From Glaciozyma antarctica PI12 (lineage: Eukaryota; Basidiomycota; Microbotryomycetes; Kriegeriales; Camptobasidiaceae), in assembly GCA_002917775.1 (NCBI GenBank), contig KZ627160.1:789694-853693 (forward strand): DNA of 64,000 nt. Direction: 5' to 3'. Positions within the stretch are counted from its first letter, which is position 1, and each line of letters starts with the position of its first letter. This document shows, one piece after another, positions 1-14,381 of the stretch. The notes under the pieces were generated by a model. That model was not told where the DNA came from, did no database searches, and saw only the letters and a list, made by a program, of their open reading frames with translations. Position numbers and translations under genes: made by a program.

Positions 1-30
1 GAGGAGGAGGAGGAGGAGGAGGAAGAGTAC
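1..30 (+). repeat. GAG/GAA trinucleotide run (poly-Glu coding)
   Basis: Near-perfect GAG/GAA codons at 1-27 and again at 244-290 encode the glutamate tracts of the partial gene. They are simple-sequence repeats and likely length-variable. Confidence 0.8.
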
Positions 31-518
31 GTCAAGCCCAAGAAGAGCAAGAAGTCGAAGAAGCACGACTCGGACGAAGAAGGTACGTTCGTTCCCTTCC
101 TCAGCACTTCCCCGCTTACGCTATACGTTCGCAGAAGAGGAGGAGTACGAGTACGAGGGTGCGTCATCTCCTCCTTCCTTCGCTCCACCCCTCCGCCCCG
201 CCGCCGTCCGCACCGTCGAGTCGCTCGCTGATGCTCCGCGCAGAGGAAGAAGAAGAAGAAGAAGAGGAGGAAGAGGAGGAAGAAGAAGTGAGCAAGAAGG
301 AGCTCAAGCGTCGCAAGGAGCAGTCGCGCAAGGACAAGGCGAAGGGCAAGAAGGGTCGCAAGAACCGCGATTCCGAGGGTACGTCCGTTCTCTCTCCACG
401 GCCGAGCAGTAGCTGACGAGCTTGGTCCCATCCAGACGAGGAGGAGGGTGAGATGCTGATGCGAGGTGGGAAGACGGACCTGATGCGTTGCGCAGATTCG
501 GAGAGTGACTCGGATTAG
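1..518 (+). CDS. 3' end of a gene with an acidic/lysine-rich tail (partial, product not identified)
   Basis: Only the last exons are in the window. Reading from base 1 in frame 1, exons at 1-82, 135-158, 244-378, 436-447 and 496-518 join with all four introns (48-85 nt) in phase 1, ending in TAG. The encoded tail has two glutamate runs, lysine clusters such as KPKKSKKSKKH and KGKKGRKNR, and a serine/aspartate-rich end (DSESDSD). Such alternating acidic and basic tails are common in nuclear chromatin or RNA-processing proteins, but no domain is visible, so the function is open. The identical intron phase and very short exons in repetitive coding sequence suggest the tail grew by repeat expansion. 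Confidence is high that this is coding, low for any function. Confidence 0.7.
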
Positions 519-2444
519 GCTGAGCAGAGGGAGCAGAGGGTTCGGGCTTGAAGTTTCGCGTGTACCGGGTGTTGAATTCTGGGTTGGGAATCGGGTTAAT
601 CGACGTTGCTTTGAGTGCTGTGAGCGCAGAGGGGGTTTGGGAGAGCTGCGTTTGAGCTGTCGAAGACGGGAGGACGCTCGAGTCGTGGTTGGGGTGGGCG
701 TCGAAAGCCTCCAGCTCTGGTTAAAGGGTAGCGCAGGGGCTTCTCCCACGCCGGCAGGGCGCTGTGCGACTCCGAGGAGGTGGTCGAACGAGGGAGAAGG
801 AAGCTGGTCGAACGAAGCTGCTGGTCTCGGCGCTGCTGCTCCCATGGGTCCGCGAAGGCTGACGGCGAGCAGAGTTCGTTTGAAGGCGATTCCGAAGCAC
901 ACGCCTCCTGCGTTGATCAGCTCCTGAGCCCTCTCAGCTCTTCAGAACGATCCTGCGCTGGCCGTTCGGTTGGCTCGACCGACTGGCGATAGGAAAGAAG
1001 AAATCTACGCTCCCCTATACGCCATCCTTTCCGCTGGTGACTTGCACGGGGAGGCACCTGGGTGAGCGATGGTTGAAGAGCAGGGGAATGAGGACGAGGT
1101 TCCTCAGCCAGAGTCGAGATGAATGTATGCCAGCTCGCCATTAAAACTCGCTCGAGCAGGCTTGTTCTTGCTCTCTATGATTCTTCCCTTTTCAAGAGAA
1201 GACCTGATGAAGCACCAGCGACTCATGAAGCATCATCGACTCTCATGCATCCTCGTCCACGACCGCTCCGCCTTCCATCGAGTGCCCCGGTTCTGTTCCT
1301 CGGGACGGTCGACTAGGGTTCTTTCGATGGACGTGCGCGCGGCGGGCGGGAGAGGCGAGAAGGGACGGGGAAGTGCCTGCACACGCTCGCGCAACCCATA
1401 CCTTGTTTTTTTAACAATGAGCGTGGGGTGGTGGTCTGATTCTTACTCTTGAAAGGGACGTTTGCATCGGAGGGAGGAGGGGAGGCAGCTGAGCTGGAGG
1501 GCGAGGGGCGTCTTGGTGGAGGATGTAACGCTGCCTGTTTGCTATCTGCCTACGCTATTCGCTACTCTCTCCTTATCCCTGCTCGTCCTGGACTCGAAAA
1601 GTCTGTCGAGAGAGAAAAACTTGCGGAAGCAGCGCCCGCTCTCAAGCTGCTGTCGTTGCTCCTCTTCCTGCGCTGTTCCTGCGCACTACGAAGCGCCTCT
1701 TCAGTTCTCCTCTTGCCAGCCAGACAACGAGCTCGTCGACGCCCTGAAGCTGTCCCATTTGTTTATTCGGCCAAGTCCCTCCTAAGTCCCGCCTCGCTCC
1801 CGAAATTTAAATCTGAATATTCGAGGCACTTTTTCTTGCCGATCCTGCTCGACCTTCGCGACCTCCGTCCGACCTCCCTTCCTTCCGCCCCCCTTCCCCT
1901 CCTCAGCGCAGCAGTTCTCCCCTGCTAGTCCGACCCGCCACCTCCGACCTCGATCGTCGAAGAACAAGCGGCGCACACGAGCAGGAACAACAGCTCTCTC
2001 TTGACCGAGGATCGAAGGCCGCGCGTTCAGTCGTATAGGGATCACTAGGTGCGTTGTAGTTGTGGTTCCTGGCAAGGGGCTGCTGCGGTCAAGCTGGGAG
2101 AGAGAGGTGGAGCAGGGAGGAAGGGTCGTGCCCGACCTTCGGAGGATGATGTTTCGAGAGGCGTCGCTTTGGGGAAGGAGAGCTTGCAGGTGGAGCCGGC
2201 CTGTTCACTTGCGCTGTGGGAGAACCTGCGCGTGCTTGCTGGCCTTGTCGTCGCATCCTGCGAGTAGCGGAAGCGACGAGACGTTGCTTCAAAACCTCAT
2301 CCTGCGCAGAGCGTTTGGGCAGAGCACAGGTGGCGAGTGTGCTGGTGCAACAAGGTTGAAAGAGAAGTACCATGAGGCAGCGAAACTGACTGAACCCTCG
2401 CCTTTACAGAACAACCACCGAACGCCACTCCGACGACCGCAACG
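519..2444. other. Gene-free stretch with a putative 5'-UTR intron of RPO41
   Basis: No convincing gene is seen on either strand; the open frames here are low-complexity and lack splice support. A candidate intron in the RPO41 leader runs from 2049 (donor GTGCGT) to 2409 (CTGACTGAACC then CAG), about 360 nt and longer than the coding introns. The short leader exon after it (2410-2444) ends at the RPO41 ATG. Confidence 0.45.
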
Positions 2445-5400
2445 ATGCTCCGCACTCAGCACCTCCTCCGCGCCCGCCCTCTCCCCCGCCTCTCCCTTCC
2501 CTGCAGCTGCCGCTTCGCCTCCACTGCTACGCAAGCTTCCAACAACGCGCCCCTCGCCACCTCTCTCCCCTCCTCTCCTCCTCCTCCAGAGCCCCTCCGC
2601 CGCACCCGCTCCCCTCTCTACACCGTCGCGCCTCTTCCTCCCCTCCCACCTCCCCTTCCCGTCGATGCAGCTGGCACCACCACCTTCACCCCGAGCTCAA
2701 TCTCGCACCAAAACTCTTCCGTCGCGCACGAGCAGCTCGCCGTCCTCAACGCCTGCCTCGCTTCAGGCGACATCACGCGCGCCGAGGAGGTCGCCAAACG
2801 GATCAAGTCCTCTTGGGCCGGTTCGGCGAAACCCTCGACGGCCAAGTTGTCGGCGATGCTCCCGAGCCGCGTACACGCCGACTTCCTAAGGGCGTACCTC
2901 TCCTCGTCCCTCGTTCGCAAGACGCCTACCCTCTCGAATGGGGATACCCCCTCGGCGAATCGCGCTAAGCTCGTTCACAAGGCGTGGGCGTACTTTGATT
3001 CGCTTGCGGGGGAGCAGTGGGAGTCGATGGTCGGAAAGCAAAAGGTCAACGCGGCGATCGACTCGAGCGTCGTGGCGGTTATGATGAAGGGGCTAGTCGC
3101 GAGTGGAGAAGCGACGTACCATCCTTCGTCGCTCACGGATCCCGACAACTGGCTTCGACCTATCACCCACCTCCTTCCCTACCTCACCTCGTACCGTATC
3201 TCCCTCCTCGACGTCCTCCGCGATCCCGTCTTCGACATCGAGCTCCCGAGCTACCTTGGCAAGGTCGAGCGGCTGGACGTGCTGGATGCGATCGAGAAGA
3301 CGGCGGCGGGAAGGAGTGGATGGGAGGAGTGGGAAGGAACGGTCAAGCGCGTGAGGGAGATTGTTCAGAGCGACAAGGAGGGACGCGAGGCTTTTAAAAA
3401 GGCTGAGGTCGCAGAGTTGGATCCTACTCGCTCGGTACGTTCTTCTCCTTTCCTCTCCACACGACGGGAGCTGACTGTTCACGATCGCAGAAGGACGACG
3501 TCAACATCTCCCTCCAGACCCTCCGTACCAACCTCTCCACCCTCGGCATGCCTGGCTCGATTGAAGTCATCTCCCCTACCTCCCGCCAACGTCTCCTCGA
3601 AGAATCCTCTTACGACGCCGCGCGACAGCTATACATTCACGAGCTCGAGGAGCTCGCCAAAGTCGGCAAGGACAAGGAGCGCGGGATGCAGTCCAACTGG
3701 CTTCAAGGCGTCATGTTCGATTGGATGCGCAAGCTCGAATCAAAGTTGTGCGAAGACGCGGCGCAGACGGGCAAGCAGAGTCCGTGGGGCAAGGATGCGG
3801 ATATCGAACCGTTCCTTCGCCTCCTGACGCCCGACAAGATGGCACTCATTACGATCGTCGAGTTGTTGAGGTTGTGCGGAGGAGGAGGAGTGAGCGATGG
3901 CATGAAGGCGGCGAGGGCGATCTTGCATATCGGCAAGTCGATCGAGAACGAGTACCATGCCGAGGTCCTCAAGGCTGGTTTCCCCAACAAGGAGTTCCAG
4001 AGGGAGTTGGAGCGCGTGACGGAGAGTGGGATGATTGGCGAGGATGGGGAGACGGCGCCGAGGAATGCGGAGAGGAGTTTGGACATCATGTGGAGGAGGG
4101 AAATGGCAAAGAGGGAGAAGGAGGGGGATACGAGTTGGAGGCCCGCTTGGAGTCAGGGGATTCGCGCGAAGGTCGGCAGTATCCTCGTCACGGCGTTGAT
4201 GGAGGTCGCCGAGGTCGAACGCAGCATGCGCCACCCCGTCACCAACGAGCTCATGTGCGTGGTACCTCATCGCGCATCGCGAACGTCGCTGACTCGATTG
4301 AATCACAGTACCGAGACTCAGCCCGCCTTCTCGCATGCGTACCAGTACGTTCGAGGTCTCAAGCTCGGCATCATCAAGGTCAACCCCGTCGTCGCCGAGC
4401 GCATGGACCAGGATCCCCTCCGCATCACTCTCCACCCTCGTTTTCTCCCCATGGTCGTTCAGCCCAAGCCTTGGCTCGCCTGGGATAGCGGGAGCTACCT
4501 CGTTCACAGCAGTGCGTTCTTTCCTCCTTCTTTTTTGAGCTCAGCTGACGCTCCTTCGTAGCCCAAGTCATGCGCACGAAAGATTCGGACGAGCAAGTTC
4601 AGCACCTCATGCAGGCTTCCGACGCCAACACGCTCGACGAGATCTTCACCGGCCTCGACGTCCTCGGTGGTCTCGCCTGGAAGATCAACCGACCCGTCTT
4701 CGACGTCGTTTCAGCCGTTTGGAACACCGGAGAGCCCCTCGCCGACATCCCCGCCAAGGACTCGCTTACTCGACCGATCGAGGCGGAGAAGCCTGAGAAC
4801 CTCGATACCGACCCTCGCGCGAAGGATACGTACCGTCATCGGATTCGCAAGGCGCTTCAGGAGCGACGGGCTTCGCATTCGAACCGCTGCGACGTCAACT
4901 ACAAGCTCGAGATCGGACGAGCTGTGCGTGCACTTTCCTACGTTGTGCAAGGGGTTCGAGACTGACGAGTGCGTCTTCGACAGTTCCTCGACGAGAAGTT
5001 CTACTTCCCTCACAACCTCGACTTCCGCGGTCGCGCCTACCCCATCCCTCCCAACCTCTCTCACATCGGTAACGACATGTGTCGCGGTATCCTCCGGTTC
5101 GCCGAAGCGAAGCCTCTCGGCGAACGAGGTCTGCGCTGGCTCAAGATTCACATGGCCAACATGACCGGCTACGACAAGGCGAGTTTCGATGAGCGCGAGG
5201 CGTACACGATGGAGCACCTCGAGGAAATCTACGATTCCGCTGATAACCCTCTCGACGTGCGTTACTTTCGACCTCTTCCTTCCGTGCGTTGAGCTGACGG
5301 AGCTTTGGTTCGCAGGGAAAGCGCTGGTGGCTCAAGGCCGAGGATCCCTGGCAGTGCCTCGCGACCTGCTTCGAGGTCGCCAACGCCCTCCGTTCGCCCA

Positions 5401-6997
5401 ACCCCGTCGAGTACGAGTGCTCGCTCCCGATTCATCAAGACGGGACCTGCAACGGACTCCAGCACTACGCTGCGCTCGGAGGAGATCTCAAGGGCGCGCA
5501 TCAGGTCAACCTCGATATCGGAGATCGACCCGCGGACGTCTATTCGGGAGTCGCGGCGATGGCGAACGAGGTTATCGCTCGCGAGGTCCTCGAGGGGAAT
5601 CAGTACGCCAAGCTCCTTGAGGGCAAGGTGACTCGCAAGGTCGTCAAGCAGACCGTAAGTCTCGTCCCTCGCTCGCTGAGAGATTTCGTTTGCTGACGCC
5701 TCGCCCGCTCGCAGGTCATGACTACCGTTTACGGCGTCACCTTTATCGGCGCGAAGAAGCAGATCGAGAAGCAGCTCAAGGAGCGCGGCGACATCCCTCC
5801 CGAGCACCTCTACATGTGCTCCCTCTTCCTCGGCCGTATCGTCCTCGACTCGATCGGCGACGTCTTCAAGGGTGCTACCGCCATCCAGACCTGGCTTAAC
5901 CGCTCCGCTCGCCTCATCGCCAAGTCCATCCCTCCCGGTCGGATCGAAGCGGCGTTGCAGGCGGAGGAGCCTGGGCGCAAGAAGAAGAAGAAGGTCCAGC
6001 CGGGGTTGAGTCGGATTCCGAAGGAGCAGATGACGAGCGTGATTTGGACGACGCCGCTCGGGTTGCCCGTCGTGCAGCCTTACCGCAAGCCGAAGAAGAA
6101 GCAGGTTCGTCGACGTTTCGTTCGCTCTTTCGCGAGGACGGCGCTGATGCTGGTGTGGCGCTTGTTAGGTCCAGACGGCTCTTCAAACGGTCTTCATCAT
6201 CGATCCCTCCATTCCTACCGAAGTCGACGCTCGAGCTCAAGCGACTGCATTCCCTCCCAACTTCATCCACTCCCTTGATGCGACCCACATGATGATGACC
6301 GCTCTCGCTTGCAAGGTTCGTCTCACCCCGACTCAGTTCGAGGTCTTTCGCTGACGGTCTCGCTTCGTTCGCAGGACAAGATTGCGTTCGCTTCGGTGCA
6401 CGATTCGTACTGGACCCACGCCTGCTCGGTCGACGAGATGTCGGTTCTCCTTCGCGATACCTTCATCGAGCTCCACTCGCAGGACATTCTCGGCAAGCTT
6501 CGTCAAGAGGTGAGTTATTCCTCTACGAGCGCTTTTCATCGAGCACAGCTGACTCCCGCCGCTCCTCGCAGTTCATCCAACGCTACGCCGGCCACGTCGT
6601 CCCCGTCTCCAAGGTCCCCGCCGGCATCAGCTACACCACCAAAGCCGGCGACGAGGTCGAGACCCGCCTCGCCGACGCGGACGCTGCCGCCGAAGCGTCA
6701 GCAGAGATCCTCTCCGAGCTCGAGGAGGAGGACGGCGATGCCTCTGAGCCGCTGTTCGCCACTCCCAAAACGAAGGGTCGACCCAAGGTCGTCAAGCGTG
6801 CGCCGATCTCAGGCGCCGAGGAGGACGAAGACGCCGATCCCACTTCGCCCGACTCGATGGGCAAGTTCTGGAAGGGGTCGTCGAGCAAGTCGGTCGGGAG
6901 CAAGCTCGTCTTCCTCGCCGACATCTTGCCGCCCGTGCCAGCGAAGGGCGATTTCGACCTCGAGCGGATCCGCAACTCGCTGTACTTCTTCTCTTGA
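2445..6997 (+). CDS. RPO41: Mitochondrial DNA-directed RNA polymerase (T7-like)
   Basis: Single-subunit polymerase that transcribes mitochondrial DNA and primes its replication. Ten exons (2445-3434, 3491-4254, 4309-4511, 4562-4923, 4984-5256, 5316-5654, 5715-6104, 6169-6315, 6375-6509, 6572-6997) give 1,342 residues, about the size of yeast Rpo41. The first ~30 residues are Arg/Ser/Ala-rich without acids, as in a mitochondrial presequence. T7-family motifs are visible: motif A with the catalytic Asp ([15 protein letters not shown]), motif B with the catalytic Lys and Tyr ([14 protein letters not shown]) and motif C with the second Asp ([11 protein letters not shown]). The protein ends in YFFS, matching the conserved aromatic C-terminus of the family. 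Between motif C and the end lies an acidic, low-complexity insertion of roughly 80 residues. The start is the first ATG, directly before the presequence. Confidence 0.96.
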
Positions 6998-7295
6998 GCC
7001 TAACCCCTTCCTTCCTTTCGACGACGCCGCATCGCTTTCTTGATACCCCCATGTGATCCCCCGCCTTTTATTCCCCCCCCCACACTTTCCTCCTTACCGT
7101 CCCTACTCCCTTCTTTGCATGCCCTCCACCTGCTGTAGACCTACACTGTCAAAACTCCATTCCCCTGGATCTTTTTGAGAGCGACCGTCGAGAGAGAAGT
7201 GAGCTGCGAAGCTCGCCTGCTGACTTGGGCGTTTTCGAAGCTTCGGCGGTCTCACTCCTCTCAACTAGACCTCCTCGATCAACTAGACCGCCACG

Positions 7296-7571
7296 ATGCA
7301 GGCCCTCACGGTCCACTACGACGTCACCTCTCCCCTCCCGCCCACAACTCCCGCCCCCACGCTCTCCTCCGCGACCATCTCCTACCCACTCTCCACCTCA
7401 TCCTCTCAATCCCACCTCCAATCACTCGAGGACGCTCTCGGCCGCGCGCGCGAGGACTTGAACGCTTCGCTTAGTCTTTGGAAGGAGGCGGTGGGCAAGG
7501 CGGGGTTGGAGAAGGTTGGGAGGAAGAAGGCGGAGGAGGAGGATGAGGAGGAGGGAAAGGAGGAGGAGTGA
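7296..7571 (+). CDS. Small protein resembling KEOPS/EKC subunit GON7
   Basis: An uninterrupted 91-codon frame, 300 bp after RPO41 on the same strand. The N-terminus is a beta-like segment (ALTVHYDVTS), followed by a Pro/Ser linker, a probable amphipathic helix (LQSLEDALGRAREDLNASLS) and a strongly acidic end (EEEDEEEGKEEE). Size, order and the helix followed by an acidic tail fit fungal Gon7, the small subunit that pairs with Pcc1 in the KEOPS complex for tRNA t6A synthesis. The family diverges fast and the match is by architecture only, so a lineage-specific small protein remains possible. Confidence 0.45.
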   Translation: MQALTVHYDVTSPLPPTTPAPTLSSATISYPLSTSSSQSHLQSLEDALGRAREDLNASLSLWKEAVGKAGLEKVGRKKAEEEDEEEGKEEE

Positions 7572-8921
7572 GATACTCTGCGGGGTGAGGAGGGTCGGGG
7601 ACGGCTTTTGGAGGTCTGTCGGTGAGTGTACGTGCGTGTGGAAGAGCGTGGGAGGGCCTGACCTTCTCCGCGTAGTGCAGCTCTCCCCAAGAGCTGAGTC
7701 GACCTGCGGCATCGCCGGCTGTACCCAGGGCTTTCAGGAGCCTGCTCTCGGTCCCTGACGGTAAGCCCTACCAACTCGTCTAGCTGTCGCCGCTGATATG
7801 GACGCAGAGCAGGCGCGCACGCCACGGTCGACTTCATGAGCGCTCGCCGGAGGGGTGGATCTTGCTGAGATCTGTGGGTCCTAGCGACAGCGGTGTACAC
7901 GCAGCAGCAGGGGATAGCTGCCAACTAGCTTGGCTGAAAAAAGGTGGCGGAGTCGTCCTTGATAACTGCGTCGCGAAGCTGGCGAGGATCTGTCGTTCCA
8001 GCTCCCGCCTCCAGCACCGCTCGCCCACTCCCCCCTCCTCCAACGCCGCCGAGCTCTCCCTACTCCACCGCCACGCCTCTTCCGCCTTGCCAGCCGCACC
8101 CTGCTGCTTTTGAGCTCACCGCGCGACCACTCAAGACGCCTTCTTCCGACGGCCATCTCGGGTGGCGACAGCATCGGTGACGCCGGGGGGACTTTGGGGG
8201 AGGGCGGACTTGGCGTGTGATGGGTCTGCGCGCGATGGAAAAGGGAGACTTGACGGCCCCTTTTTTACTTCTTTTCTTGGGGGATTATTGGGGATTCTTT
8301 TCCGTTGCCCCCGGGCCGGCTTAGTTCCTTCGAATTCGTCTGCTCCCACGTTGCCTGGCGACCGTGTCCCAGACTCTGCTCGAGAGACGGAGACGAATGC
8401 TTCGAAGCTCTCTCCGCTCGGGATCGGACGCGATTCGTTTTCTTTCTGCACGCCTCCCATCCCTCAGGTCTCTCGTCGTGGGAGGAGCAATAGCATAGCA
8501 GTACTATAGAGCAGGAGACAGAAGGCGAGAAGAAGGTTAATTAGCGCGCGATCGTCCGCGGTCGTTATGGCTCTTTCATCTCGCGGCCCTGACCTTGTTC
8601 AGTTCTGCCCTGAAGGCAAGCACTCTCGTCGTTAGGGTCCCAAGACCGGCGTATAGCACTCTATAGTGCTCACAGTCGATCCAACGCCCCGGAAAAAGCT
8701 CTCGCAGGTCAGCCCTCTTCCCCTTAAGCATCCCGTCCTGAACCTTCTCCACTCCAAGGTCCCTCCACGAACTTGAGAGCAGACGCCCACACGCCTACAC
8801 GCATTAATAGTCCCTACGTCCACCGACCACTCTTTCCTTGCCGAGTCCTCCCCACTCCCGCCCTCGCCCATCCCTTCGACGCACCGCCTTCCTCGACCCG
8901 CTTTCCACTCTCGTCCCGCTC
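7572..8921. other. Gene-free stretch
   Basis: No recognisable gene or RNA. A small perfect palindrome (AGCACTCTATAGTGCT) lies near 8657 but has no U-tract or other context. Pyrimidine-rich sequence before 8922 could be the promoter and leader of the next gene. Confidence 0.4.
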
Positions 8922-10823
8922 ATGCCACTGCGTCGGTCCGACTCTAAAACTCAACGTATTCACTCCTTCACTGTCGACGCGCAGACTTGGACGGCTGAAC
9001 ACCAAGGTGAGCCAGAGCGGGGGGTGGGCGCGCCTGAGCTTGAGCTGACTAGGACCTTCCTCTGTACGTGAAGCAGACCTCCCGCTACACATTCGCCTCC
9101 CCCTTAACTCCTCCTCGACCTCTCTCGATATCGTCGCCTTCGAGGGCACCTACCCGACTCTCGTCTCCCGGACGGACGTCACCATGCTCCCCTCCTCCTC
9201 CTCCCCTCAGAAGGGTTCCTCCAAAGCACGCCCGCCCCCGCTCAAGCTCAGCGGCTCGAGCCACGAAACCTTCCTTTCCCCGCTACTCGACCGACCGTTC
9301 TTAGCTCGCTTCTCGAGGGACAAGGTCGAGGGACCGGCGGACGAAGGAGCCGACGCTACGCGGTTCAAACTTCAACGGACCAAGTCCAAGTCGGAGCTAA
9401 AGTCGCCAGCAAAGGTGGAGCCAGGGAGCGTGCAGCCTGCGCGGGCTCTCTCCGAGGTACGCACTCTTGAGGATAGAGGCGCGGACGGCTCGCTGATCGG
9501 CTCTCGCTTGCAGAACCAGATGGCGTTCTTTGCAAGGTACCCCGACACCACTTCCTCCAGCGTTCGCACGACATCTCTATCGCCGCCCGCTGTCGAAAGA
9601 GCCAGGGACGCAGAGCCATCACCCAGTCGCAGCGCCCGGAGCGAAGAAGGCAGCGGGACTGTGCAGCGCAGCGACCGAGTTCCCGTTCCCTCGCTGGACG
9701 ACGTTCGCTTCCAGGCACTCTTCCCGACGGCGCTGGCGCCTGTCGCAACTCGCTCCTTCCTCCCTCCGATCATTCCACCCTCCGATCATCCTCCTTCCAC
9801 GCTCCTCCACACGACCTCACACGACCCACTTCCGCCGCCGAAGAAGCCAAGCTCCTCCCCTCCGCCTCGATCTTAGACGCCTTTGAAGCGATCGAACGTC
9901 GAGAAGCCGCAGGCCGACGAACGACTCCCACGCCCCTCTTTCCCTCCCCGCGGCGCAACTCTCACCACCGACCGCACCACCACTCCCCTCCCACAACCCC
10001 TCGCTCTCGAAACCAATCCTCCCCCTCCTTCATCCCAATCCCCGGACCCTCTCCCGCCCTCGTCGGCAGCCTTCGCTCACGCAGCGTCTCCCTCTCCGCC
10101 TCTTCCGCCGCCAGACCTATTCCTTCCTACGCCGCAGACGCATTCTACGCCCCGACGCCTACCCACCGACGCCTACCCCTCCCTTCCTTCCCCCTCTCCC
10201 CTCCTACGTCCGCCCACCCTTCGATAGGGATAACAGTGCGAGACTCCTCAGGCGAACGAGCCGTCTCCCGAGCCTCGTATGGCGTCGAAGGAGTTGCTGT
10301 GACGTTGCGAAGCGAGTTAAGGCCTGAGGAAGTGGAGATTGGCTGGACCTGCATCACGGGGAAGGATGCGACTGGGGAGCTGTTCACCCAATGGGAACTC
10401 AAGCTTCGGCCTAAGGCGCTGTTTAACGACTACCGCCTCGCGACGATCCCTCCCCTCCACTCGTGCGACGCCCCTCGTTCCTCGACTCTCGACCCTCGTG
10501 CACCACTTCCAGGGAAAAAGACGACGCATAGCGGGAGTTCGATATCGTCGGAATCGTCGACGGGGCCTTCGACGCCGATCAGGTGTCGGTTAGTGAGAGG
10601 GAGCGAGGAGGGACGGAGGGAGGGATCGACGATTTCGTCGATGGGCGAGGTACGGTCGCCTGCTAGTCATCGGTTCGGGTGCTACGTCGTCGGAGGGGAG
10701 GGGAGGAGGACGAAGAGTGAGGTTGGGGCGGAGGAGATGAGGATATTGGGGAGGGAGAAGGGGAGGAAGGGGAGTGAGAGCAAGTGGAGTGAGAGTGAGG
10801 GGGAGACGGACGAGTTGGAGTAG
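8922..10823 (+). CDS. Unrecognised Ser/Pro-rich protein (exon model uncertain)
   Basis: I do not recognise this gene. A start at 8922 (MPLRRSDSKTQ) reads to 9006, where an intron (9007-9076) with CTGAC branch and CAG end joins the frame in phase 1 to a segment rich in Ser and Pro. A second intron (9457-9513) also fits. Around 9700-9850 the better coding frame changes from the one ending at 9876 to the one that runs through DAFEAIERREAAG and on to the TAG at 10823; I could not find a clean intron there, so a missed intron or a small indel is possible. The C-terminal part has the only folded-looking stretch (GVAVTLRSELRPEEVEIGW, then GELFTQWELKLRPKALFND). The last ~100 residues are charged and disordered. 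An upstream in-frame ATG at 8838 is an alternative start. Confidence 0.5.
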
Positions 10824-11240
10824 GGACGAGTTGGAGTAGGGTTAGGGGGGAGGAGTAACTGTAGGGCTGGATGCCAGTGCGTGTCGTTTTATCTATTACG
10901 TTTTCTTGTGCGTTTTCGAGGAGGACGGGAAGGGAGAGGAGAGGGTGGTGGATCGGCGTCGGACTCCGGGCTCGCTTCTCCTGCTTTTTTCGTCGCGCGG
11001 TCTTCTTCATCCTCTCCTCGAAGCTTGCCTGATCTCTTTACGCCGTCGACTCGCGCAGGAACTCTCCACTCCACCCGGCGCCATCTCTCGTGACTGTCCC
11101 CCACGCCCTCGCCCCACCTTTCGGCTCGACGTGTTCCTGCGCCTTTCTCTCGACATCTCCCCGTTGACTTCTTCCCCTCGTTCTCTCGAACTCTCGCGTT
11201 ATCAGCTCGCCGCTTCCCACGACGCCTGCTTGATCTCGCA
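10824..11240. other. Intergenic, probable promoter and leader of the VAO gene
   Basis: No gene seen. The last 100 bases are C/T-rich (TCTCTCGACATC and similar), as in many upstream regions of this window, and lead to the ATG at 11241. Confidence 0.4.
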
Positions 11241-14119
<2,879 letters not shown>

Positions 14120-14381
14120 GGTATTATTGTAGTAGGAAGGTGGGGCGAAGCTGTTAAATCGAGCCGTGTTCGAACTTCGGAGAGCGTACGAGGCGCTCGA
14201 AGTGTGCATCTTCTCCACGAGTTTCGGGGGACTTTCGCCTGCAGTACTCCCTGAAGACCGTACTCCCTCGTTCCGATTCTACGCTGTAAACAGCCTGGTT
14301 CCAGCGAGCGCTACAGAGGTGTTTAAACAAAAGAAAAGTGTCCGTCGAACTCCCATGTTCGCCTCCTCCCTCCATCTACGA

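Noticed and set aside
8650-8672. Palindrome AGCACTCTATAGTGCT as a terminator or RNA hairpin
   Set aside because: Isolated 16-base palindrome without U-tract or conserved context; expected by chance at this scale.
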